Shown: positions 1 to 4,727 of the stretch, piece by piece
Numbering within the stretch: the stretch's first letter is position 1
How the letters are laid out: every line of letters starts with the position of its first letter
Source of the DNA: CAZYTO01 sp964650405
GTDB taxonomy: Bacteria > Acidobacteriota > Thermoanaerobaculia > Gp7-AA8
DNA: 9,079 bases
Direction: 5' to 3'
Assembly: GCA_964650405.1 (NCBI GenBank)
Contig: CAZYTO010000242.1
Coordinates: 1 to 9,079 of the forward strand
The notes under the pieces: model-generated
Told to the model about the DNA's origin: nothing
Databases searched by the model: none
Seen by the model: only the letters and a program-made list of their open reading frames with translations
Program-made: the position numbers and the translations under genes

Positions 1-2
1 GG

Positions 3-623
3 CGCCGGCTCTTCACCTCGACTCCCCTGCTGCTCTACTCCGGCTACGCGCTCTTCGCCCTCTCGTCGAACAACCTCGGCATCTGGGTCCCGACCTTCTT
101 CGTGCGCGTCCACAAGATGAGCCTCCTGATGATCGGGACGGTCGGCGGCATCCTCTCGATCGTGATCGGTGTGCCGCTGACGATCGCCGGCGGCTACTTC
201 GCCGATCGCGCCCGCCGCGGCGGCGCCCAAAACCGCATGGCCTTCGGCGCCGCGGCGGCCCTCCTTTCCGTACCGCTCTGGCTGGCCCTGCTCTTCACCA
301 ACCAGATGCTCGGGCTGCTGCTGCTGAACATGGTCCTTTACGGCCTGGCCATCATGTGGGTCGGGCTGGCGGCAGCCGACGTGCACGACTTCGCCGGCCC
401 GAATCTCCGCGGCCTGGCCATCGGCATCTTCGTCTCGATCATCAACCTGACCGCTTACGGCATCGGGGCTCCGCTCATCGGCCGCCTCAACGACGTCCTC
501 GGCGTGGCAACGCAGCCGCAGCAGATGCGTCTCTCCCTGCTCGTCTGCCCGATTGCCTGTGTTCTCGGCGCGGTGCTGCTATGGATCGGAAGCCGCACTT
601 CGCGCACCGCGTCGTCGGGTTAA
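3..623 (+). CDS. MFS transporter, Spinster-like, C-terminal half (5' truncated)
   Basis: This is the last 206 residues of a major facilitator superfamily permease; the reading frame is open to the window edge, so the start and the first membrane segments lie outside. At least five hydrophobic segments alternate with short charged loops. A glycine-rich segment leads into GGYFADRARRGG, the loop between helices that carries the Asp-Arg pair of MFS motif A. Further on, NLRGLAIGIFVSIINL and then GAPLIGRLND resemble the helix 10-11 region of Spinster-type and sugar-acid/organic-anion MFS proteins (family knowledge, recalled rather than searched). It is an inner-membrane secondary transporter; the substrate cannot be read from the sequence. 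The stop codon lies 28 nt before the start of the downstream lipoprotein gene on the same strand, so co-transcription is possible. I am confident of the superfamily, less so of the subfamily. Confidence 0.85.
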   Translation, partial: RRLFTSTPLLLYSGYALFALSSNNLGIWVPTFFVRVHKMSLLMIGTVGGILSIVIGVPLTIAGGYFADRARRGGAQNRMAFGAAAALLSVPLWLALLFTNQMLGLLLLNMVLYGLAIMWVGLAAADVHDFAGPNLRGLAIGIFVSIINLTAYGIGAPLIGRLNDVLGVATQPQQMRLSLLVCPIACVLGAVLLWIGSRTSRTASSG

Positions 624-626
624 CCC

Positions 627-632
627 TAGAAT
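627..632 (+). promoter_or_regulatory. Possible -10 element (TAGAAT) for the OmpA lipoprotein gene
   Basis: TAGAAT lies 3 bases after the stop codon of the upstream MFS gene and matches a sigma-70 -10 box at five of six positions. At the usual 17-nt spacing the -35 position has no recognisable TTGACA-like hexamer. Transcription from here would begin near 639, giving a leader of about 13 nt that still contains the GGAGG ribosome binding site. This is weak evidence; read-through from the MFS gene is an equally good explanation. Confidence 0.25.
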
Positions 633-640
633 GCTCCTCC

Positions 641-645
641 GGAGG
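641..645 (+). promoter_or_regulatory. Shine-Dalgarno GGAGG that fixes the lipoprotein start
   Basis: GGAGG sits 6 nt before the ATG at 652 and selects it over the in-frame ATGs at 631 and 646. The site is the right half of a perfect 12-bp palindrome, TCCTCCGGAGGA (635-646), so an anti-Shine-Dalgarno copy lies directly upstream of it. Confidence 0.7.
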
Positions 646-651
646 ATGTGC

Positions 652-1968
652 ATGCGTCGTCTCTCGATCGGTGTCCTCGTTCTCGTCACGGCCCTTGCCT
701 GTCAAAAGAAGGAATCCACGGCGCCGCCATCCGTCGAGCCCTCTGCGACAGCTGCCGCGAGCGCCACTGCCGCCACCAACGGCACAACCACGACCGCGAC
801 AACCGAAACGACGACTGCAACGCAGGCCAACGCCGGTCAACCCAGCCTCATCTCCTTCTCCGCCGGCGCCCTGGTCGTGAAGAAACCGCAGGAATACAGC
901 GACTCGTGGTCGGCGCTCTACATGACGGACGAAGATCCCGCCACCGGGTGGGCCACACCGAAAGGCTCCGTGGGCGAGCAGTCGTTCGTCCTCGCCCTGA
1001 TCGAGAAGACCGAGCTCGACTCCCTCGCCTTCGATGATGCCTCGATCGACGGCGATGGCCGGGGCGCGAAAGACATCACCGTCGAGATGTCCGACACCAG
1101 CGTCGACGCCGGCTTTCAGAAGATCGCCGCCGTCTCCCTCGCCGATCGCGCCAACGACCAGACCTTCCCCGTCAGTGCGAAGGTCCCCGGGCGCTGGATC
1201 CGGTTCACCGTCCACAACAACCACGGCTCGCCCGAATACACCGAGCTCTTCGACGTCCGCGGCTACGGCCGGCAGCTCACCCACACGCCCGTGGCGAACG
1301 TCAGCGGAACCTACGAGACGAACTACGGCAACTTCCACGTTCGCCAGGAAGGCAACAGCCTCACTGGCTGCTACGAGCACGACGACGGCGTCCTCAGCGG
1401 CGGCATCGACGGCCCCATCCTGAAATTCGAATGGACGCAGTCGCACTCGAAAGGCCCGGCGGTCATGGTCATCACCACCGACGGCAGCCAGCTCTACGGC
1501 CTCTGGTGGTACGAGGGAAACAAGTCCGCGAGTGGCGTCTGGAACGGAAAGAAGATCGCCGCCGCGGTCGGCACCTGTCCCCATTGGTCCGGCGGCGCGG
1601 CTTCGCAGATGGCCAGCGACCTGGGGACAGCCGGCCGCACGCGCGTCTACGGCATCAACTTCGACAGCGACTCGGATCATATCCGGGACGATTCGAAGCC
1701 GACGCTCGAGCAGATCACCGAAGTCCTGAAGAAGAACCCGGGCTGGAAGATGACCATCGAAGGTCACACCGACTCCACCGCCTCGGCGGAGCACAACCAG
1801 CAGCTCTCCCAGGCCCGCGCCGTATCCGTGAAGAACTACCTCGTGGCCGCCGGCATCGACGCCTCCCGCCTCGGTACCTCGGGCTTCGGCGCAACCAAGC
1901 CGGTCGCCGATAACGGCACGGCGCTCGGCCGTGCCCAGAACCGGCGCGTGGAGCTGGTCCGGCAGTAG
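652..1968 (+). CDS. OmpA-family lipoprotein with discoidin-like N-terminal domain
   Basis: This 438-residue protein probably anchors the outer membrane to peptidoglycan. The start at 652 gives a clean lipoprotein signal: two arginines, a hydrophobic stretch, then TALAC with the lipidated Cys at residue 17. Residue +2 is Gln rather than Asp, compatible with outer-membrane sorting. Residues 23-62 form a Thr/Ala/Ser-rich linker. Residues about 68-206 look like a discoidin (F5/8 type C-like) beta-sandwich, with a DPATGW motif near the start and a WIRFTV strand near the end. Residues about 216-308 form a compact beta-rich module beginning SGTYETNYG and holding Cys240 and Cys309, a possible disulfide. 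Residues about 330-438 are a classical OmpA-like domain with GHTD at 371-374, LSQARA and NRRVE; Asp374 and Arg389 match the diaminopimelate-binding pair of OmpA proteins, including their 15-residue spacing. The ligand of the middle domains is unknown. The end is convergent with the DinB gene across a strong hairpin. Confidence 0.9.
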   Translation: MRRLSIGVLVLVTALACQKKESTAPPSVEPSATAAASATAATNGTTTTATTETTTATQANAGQPSLISFSAGALVVKKPQEYSDSWSALYMTDEDPATGWATPKGSVGEQSFVLALIEKTELDSLAFDDASIDGDGRGAKDITVEMSDTSVDAGFQKIAAVSLADRANDQTFPVSAKVPGRWIRFTVHNNHGSPEYTELFDVRGYGRQLTHTPVANVSGTYETNYGNFHVRQEGNSLTGCYEHDDGVLSGGIDGPILKFEWTQSHSKGPAVMVITTDGSQLYGLWWYEGNKSASGVWNGKKIAAAVGTCPHWSGGAASQMASDLGTAGRTRVYGINFDSDSDHIRDDSKPTLEQITEVLKKNPGWKMTIEGHTDSTASAEHNQQLSQARAVSVKNYLVAAGIDASRLGTSGFGATKPVADNGTALGRAQNRRVELVRQ

Positions 1969-1975
1969 GACCCAT

Positions 1976-2007
1976 GGGAAGGGCCGCCGTTCCCGGCGGC
2001 CCCTCCC
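1976..2007. terminator. Bidirectional hairpin between convergent genes
   Basis: GGGCCGCC (1981-1988) pairs perfectly with GGCGGCCC (1995-2002) around the 6-nt loop GTTCCC. After one A-C mismatch, four more base pairs extend the stem (GGGA 1976-1979 with TCCC 2004-2007), giving 12 pairs in all. It starts 8 nt after the lipoprotein stop codon and ends 11 nt before the DinB stop codon, so it probably ends transcription in both directions. There is no T-tract on either strand, so it is not a textbook intrinsic terminator. Confidence 0.65.
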
Positions 2008-2017
2008 GGCTTTGGCG

Positions 2018-2527
2018 TCAGAATCCCGGCTCGTCCGCGGTCGGTCCGTAGATCGACGGCACGGCGGCGTCGTTCAGGCGGAGGTAGACCGTCAACTGCC
2101 CGCGGTGATGGGCGAGGTGGTTGAACATCGAATCGCGCAGGACCACGTAGCGCGGATCCTGCGAGACGAGGTGGCCGCCCACGAGGAACCTCCACGGCTT
2201 CATCAGATGCTCGTCGGTCGTCTTCTCCAGCGCCGCGCGCGCCCGGGCCACGTTCTTGTCGAGGAGCTCCACGAGCTCGCTGCTGGTCGCCACGACCGAC
2301 GGAGAGAACTCCGAAGCGGCCGGCGCCTTGATGTCGAACTCGTCATAGTCGATGGTCATGGCCACCCAGGCCGGCATCTTGGCCACCAGCGTGGAAAGGT
2401 AGCCGAGGGGCATCGACTTCGGGTGCGGCTTCCAGTCCGTCCGGTTGTCCGGGACCCGTTCCACGGCCTTGCGGGTCAGGGCGCCTTCGCGTTCGAGCTC
2501 ATCGAGGAAAAAGTCTTTCAGGTTCAT
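2018..2527 (-). CDS. DinB-family putative metal-binding protein
   Basis: This 169-residue protein has the size and helical pattern of the DinB/YfiT four-helix bundle, a fold found in metal-dependent thiol transferases and many stress-linked proteins of unknown activity. The last helix carries NHLAHHRGQL, with His137 and His141 spaced by four as in the conserved metal-binding pair of the family. The first metal ligand, a His normally found in a L-A-H-I-x-x-W context in helix 2, is replaced: the matching stretch reads LVAKMPAW with Lys50 at that place. A variant metal site, a lost metal site, or a subfamily that uses another ligand are all possible. A strong AGGAGG lies 7 nt before the ATG. The gene is divergent from a WYL regulator, a pairing I recall seeing often for DinB genes, and a perfect inverted repeat lies 36 nt upstream of its start. 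The cellular substrate is unknown. Confidence 0.85.
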   Translation of the reverse strand: MNLKDFFLDELEREGALTRKAVERVPDNRTDWKPHPKSMPLGYLSTLVAKMPAWVAMTIDYDEFDIKAPAASEFSPSVVATSSELVELLDKNVARARAALEKTTDEHLMKPWRFLVGGHLVSQDPRYVVLRDSMFNHLAHHRGQLTVYLRLNDAAVPSIYGPTADEPGF

Positions 2528-2534
2528 CTAACTG

Positions 2535-2540
2535 CCTCCT
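2535..2540 (-). promoter_or_regulatory. Shine-Dalgarno of the DinB gene
   Basis: On the minus strand the sequence reads AGGAGG, separated by 7 nt from the ATG at 2527. It supports the chosen start and contrasts with the divergent regulator gene, which has no such site. Confidence 0.75.
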
Positions 2541-2562
2541 GAGAAGAGACTAAGGCGTGATA

Positions 2563-2581
2563 TATGACATCGACTGTCATA
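2563..2581. promoter_or_regulatory. Perfect inverted repeat, candidate operator
   Basis: The arms TATGACA (2563-2569) and TGTCATA (2575-2581) are exact inverse copies around the 5-nt spacer TCGAC. The 19-bp site is in the divergent gap between the DinB gene and the WYL regulator, the expected place for the binding site of a dimeric HTH protein. It also carries AT-rich sequence (CATAAT at 2578-2583 on the plus strand) that could act as a -10 box for the regulator, so binding would block transcription. That the neighbouring WYL protein binds here is an inference. Confidence 0.55.
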
Positions 2582-2604
2582 ATCGCTGCGGCAGACTGGC
2601 CGAG

Positions 2605-2715
2605 TCGCTTAATCGCTGATTCGCTTACTCGCTGATTCGCTTAATCGCTGATTCGCTTACTCGCTTAATCGCTGATTCGCTGATTCGCTGATTCGCTGTT
2701 CGCTCTCTCGCTGAT
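2605..2715. repeat. Octamer tandem array, unit TCGCTKAN (14 units)
   Basis: Fourteen head-to-tail units start with TCGCT, nearly all followed by TAA, TAC or GAT. Thirteen units are 8 bp and one (2693-2699) is 7 bp. The block 2605-2628 recurs exactly at 2637-2660, a higher-order period of 32 bp, which suggests growth by multi-unit slippage or unequal exchange. The array fills most of the gap between the candidate operator and the regulator gene, ending 6 nt before its ATG. A related 5-unit array lies at that gene's other end. Confidence 0.95.
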
Positions 2716-2721
2716 CTCACC

Positions 2722-3678
2722 ATGCGCGCCGATCGCCTGCTCTCCATGCTCCTCCTCCTGCAGACCCATGGCCGGATGACCGGGCGGGAGCTGTCGAAGC
2801 GCCTCGAGGTCTCGGCCCGCACGGTTCACCGCGACATGGAAGCCCTCGGTGCGGCCGGCGTGCCGGTGTATGCCCTGCGCGGCTCGCGGGGCGGCTGGGA
2901 GCTCGATCCGGAGTGGCGCACGCAGGTTCCCGGCCTCGACGAAGCGGAGATGCGGGCCTTCCTCATGGCCCAGCCGCGGGTGATCGGCGACGCGCAACTC
3001 GCCGGTGCCGCGCAACGCGCCGTCGGCAAGCTCATGGCGGCCATGCCGTCCGGCATGCGCGAGCAGGCGGTGTCGATGCAGCAGCGGCTGCACGTCGACA
3101 CGACGTCGTGGTGGCGCGGACCGAGCGAGGATCTCTCCATGCTGCCCCTCGTGCAGGATGCCGTGGCCCGCGACCGCAAGCTGGCCATGCACTACCGCCG
3201 CGGCCGCGACGGCGAGAGCAGCGAGCGGGTCGTCGATCCGCTCGGCCTCGTGGCCAAGGGGATGGCCTGGTACCTCGTGGCCCAGACGCCCGGAGGCCTG
3301 CGATCCTTCCGCGTGTCACGGATCGAGCAGGCCACGATCCACGAAGAGGCCGCCGACCGGCCGCACGGTTTCGACCTGGCCACGTACTGGACCTCGTCCT
3401 CCGCCCGCTTCCGCGAGGCGATGCCTCACTACGACGCCATCCTGCGCGCGGAGCCGCGGGCCGCGAACGAGATCCGGAAGTGGCGCCCGGTCGTCGATGA
3501 ATGCGAAGCCGAGGGCCGCGTGACCATGACCGTCCAGTTCGACTCGGAAGACCAGGCACGCTTCGTGGTCATGGCCTTCGCACTGCAAGTGGACGTCCTC
3601 GCTCCGGAGGGCCTCCGCGCGCGCGTGGCCGTGGAGGCCGCGGAGGTTGCGAAGCGGTACGGGAGTTCTATTCGCTGA
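2722..3678 (+). CDS. YafY-type HTH/WYL-domain transcriptional regulator
   Basis: This 318-residue protein has the three-part layout of YafY-like regulators. Residues 1-60 are a winged helix-turn-helix (GRELSKRLEVSARTVHRDME is the recognition part, followed by the wing GSRGGWEL). Residues about 143-210 are the WYL ligand-sensing domain, with Trp183-Tyr184-Leu185 and the strand FRVSRI at 196-201. Residues about 235-315 form the C-terminal WCX-type extension. WYL domains are thought to bind nucleic acids or small ligands and to switch DNA binding. The N-terminus MRADRLL is the normal beginning of this family, so 2722 is very likely the true start, yet no Shine-Dalgarno precedes it: that position is occupied by the last octamer repeats. 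The first unit of the downstream octamer array supplies its TGA stop codon. It probably controls itself and the divergent DinB gene through the inverted repeat at 2563-2581. Confidence 0.92.
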   Translation: MRADRLLSMLLLLQTHGRMTGRELSKRLEVSARTVHRDMEALGAAGVPVYALRGSRGGWELDPEWRTQVPGLDEAEMRAFLMAQPRVIGDAQLAGAAQRAVGKLMAAMPSGMREQAVSMQQRLHVDTTSWWRGPSEDLSMLPLVQDAVARDRKLAMHYRRGRDGESSERVVDPLGLVAKGMAWYLVAQTPGGLRSFRVSRIEQATIHEEAADRPHGFDLATYWTSSSARFREAMPHYDAILRAEPRAANEIRKWRPVVDECEAEGRVTMTVQFDSEDQARFVVMAFALQVDVLAPEGLRARVAVEAAEVAKRYGSSIR

Positions 3679-3710
3679 GTCGCTTAGTCGCTTAATCGCT
3701 TATTCGCTGT
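3672..3710. repeat. Second octamer tandem array (5 units)
   Basis: Four 8-bp units (TCGCTGAG, TCGCTTAG, TCGCTTAA, TCGCTTAT) are followed by a 7-bp unit TCGCTGT and then TCGC. Family, orientation and the shortened TCGCTGT unit are the same as in the array upstream of the WYL gene. The first unit overlaps the last codon and the stop codon of that gene. Confidence 0.9.
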
Positions 3711-3712
3711 TC

Positions 3713-3729
3713 GCGCCGCACAACGGCGC
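3713..3729. repeat. Small hairpin I after the octamer array
   Basis: GCGCCG and CGGCGC form a perfect 6-bp stem around the loop CACAA, starting directly after the octamer array. It may help end transcription of the WYL gene, though no T-tract follows. Confidence 0.5.
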
Positions 3730-3735
3730 ATGTAG

Positions 3736-3754
3736 GGCACGACTGCGTCGTGCC
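3736..3754. repeat. Hairpin II, 8-bp perfect palindrome arms
   Basis: GGCACGAC pairs perfectly with GTCGTGCC around the 3-nt loop TGC. Together with hairpin I it forms a paired palindromic unit of about 42 bp, resembling dispersed intergenic palindromes (REP-like) in GC-rich genomes, or a rho-type terminator region for the WYL gene. A genome-wide copy count would decide between these. Confidence 0.6.
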
Positions 3755-3768
3755 GAACCCCGTAGGTG

Positions 3769-3811
3769 GCGGACGCGGAATCTCTGTCGTTAGCGGACGC
3801 GGAATCTCTGT
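3769..3811. repeat. 19-bp direct repeat, two copies with 24-bp period
   Basis: GCGGACGCGGAATCTCTGT occurs at 3769-3787 and again without a mismatch at 3793-3811. The five bases between copies make a 24-bp period. It lies upstream of the hydrolase promoter region and could be a pair of regulator sites (24 bp is slightly over two helical turns) or a minimal tandem repeat. Confidence 0.9.
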
Positions 3812-3833
3812 ACTCGCCCCCCTCCCGTTCGCT

Positions 3834-3839
3834 ACACTC
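3834..3839 (+). promoter_or_regulatory. Candidate -10 element (TACACT) of the hydrolase gene
   Basis: TACACT matches TATAAT at four of six positions and is part of a 12-mer TTCGCTACACTC (3829-3840) found again in front of the TPR gene. No clear -35 is visible. A start about 7 nt downstream would place the mRNA 5' end near 3846, just before the hairpin at 3850-3886. Confidence 0.35.
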
Positions 3840-3849
3840 ATGCGTGACA

Positions 3850-3886
3850 GAAGCCGTCGTGGCAGCGCCGCTGCCCGGCGGCTTTT
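3850..3886 (+). terminator. Intrinsic-terminator-shaped hairpin in front of the hydrolase gene
   Basis: The outer stem pairs AAGCCGTCG (3851-3859) with CGGCGGCTT (3876-3884), one pair being a G-U wobble. After a single bulged T the inner stem pairs GGCAGC (3861-3866) with GCTGCC (3870-3875) around the loop GCC. Four Ts (3883-3886) complete a near-textbook intrinsic terminator. It ends only 19 nt before the hydrolase Shine-Dalgarno and lies downstream of the likely promoter. It may therefore stop read-through from the WYL gene, act as an attenuator, or protect the mRNA 5' end. Confidence 0.6.
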
Positions 3887-3918
3887 GCATTTCTGCGAAC
3901 AACGCAAAGGAGAACGCA

Positions 3919-4707
3919 ATGGACATCGTCCGGATGAAGGTCGTGTATGAACTGCCCGGGATGGATGCGGTGACGGTCCGCCGCGATGTGGCCTACCACG
4001 GCGAGTTGAGGCTGGATGCGTATTACCCGGGGCGCACGGCAGGCGGCGAGCGGCGGACGGGAGAGGACGAGCGTTTGCCCGCGGTCATTCTCGCCGCCGG
4101 CTTTCCCGACCTCGGCATGCAGAGCCGGATGGGCTGCGGCTTCCGGGAGATGGGCTGGACCGTCTCGTGGGCGCGCCTCCTCGCCGCGGCTGGGATGGTG
4201 GCCATCACCTACACCGCGTACGAGCCCCTCGCGCACGCGGCGGCGCTGCTCGGGTACGTTCGTGAAAACGCCGCATCGCTCGGCATCGATGCGAACCGCC
4301 TCGGCGTGCTGGCCAGCTCCGGCCACGGTCCGCTGGCCTTGTCGCTGCTTCCGAACGGCATCCGCTGCGCGGCCCTTCTCTACGCCTACACCCTCGACTT
4401 CGACGGCTCCACCGCCGTCGCCGAGAACGCCAAGACCTTCGGCTACGCCAACCCCGGGGCGGACGTGCCCGTGGGCGTCCCGCTCTTCCTCGCCCGCGCC
4501 GGAGCGGATCAGATTCCGCGCCTCAACGAAGCCCTCGATCGCTTCATCGCCGAATGCCTGCACCGCAACGCCGACCTGACGTTGATCAACCACGCCAAAG
4601 CGCCGCATGCATTCGATCTGACGGACGACAGCGACGCGTCACGGGAGGTGGTGCGGGCGGCGCTGCACTTCCTGCAAGTGCAGCTCGGAGTCAGAGCACC
4701 GCACTAA
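3919..4707 (+). CDS. Alpha/beta hydrolase, dienelactone-hydrolase-like
   Basis: This 262-residue cytoplasmic protein has no signal peptide. The start is set by AAAGGAG at 3906-3912, 6 nt before the ATG; an in-frame ATG at 3766 would add a tail encoded by repeats and the hairpin and is rejected. The core begins with RLDAYYPG, typical of the first strands of dienelactone-hydrolase-type proteins, then LPAVILAAGFP with the oxyanion-side loop. The nucleophile elbow is LASSGHG with Ser134 as the probable nucleophile. It departs from G-x-S-x-G because the last Gly is shifted by one (compare GHSAGG), a form I recall from some family members. Asp197 (RAGADQ) and His230 (PHAFD) complete a plausible triad. 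Substrate is unknown; esterase or lactonase activity would fit. It is transcribed from its own leader and converges on the TPR gene with 20 nt between stop codons and no clear terminator there. Confidence 0.8.
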   Translation: MDIVRMKVVYELPGMDAVTVRRDVAYHGELRLDAYYPGRTAGGERRTGEDERLPAVILAAGFPDLGMQSRMGCGFREMGWTVSWARLLAAAGMVAITYTAYEPLAHAAALLGYVRENAASLGIDANRLGVLASSGHGPLALSLLPNGIRCAALLYAYTLDFDGSTAVAENAKTFGYANPGADVPVGVPLFLARAGADQIPRLNEALDRFIAECLHRNADLTLINHAKAPHAFDLTDDSDASREVVRAALHFLQVQLGVRAPH

Positions 4708-4727
4708 GAAACGTCACACACACGGCT

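Noticed and set aside
487..1794. Long minus-strand open frame (435 codons) opposite the OmpA lipoprotein
   Set aside because: It is the mirror of a gene with clear lipobox and OmpA motifs, its translation is Arg/Gly/Val/Asp low-complexity, and it has no recognisable domain; high GC makes such antisense frames common.
2605..2715. CRISPR array
   Set aside because: Units are 8 bp, directly abutting, with no unique spacers and no cas genes nearby.
2605..2715. Replication iterons or origin
   Set aside because: There is no replication initiator gene, no DnaA box and no AT-rich unwinding region beside the array.
3766..3918. Upstream in-frame start for the hydrolase at 3766
   Set aside because: The extra residues are encoded by the 24-bp direct repeat and the terminator-like hairpin, resemble no family member, and a good Shine-Dalgarno precedes the ATG at 3919.
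4708..4727. Terminator between hydrolase and TPR genes
   Set aside because: Only 20 nt separate the stop codons, and the only pairing found is a weak AAGAA/TTCTT match of five A-T-rich pairs.
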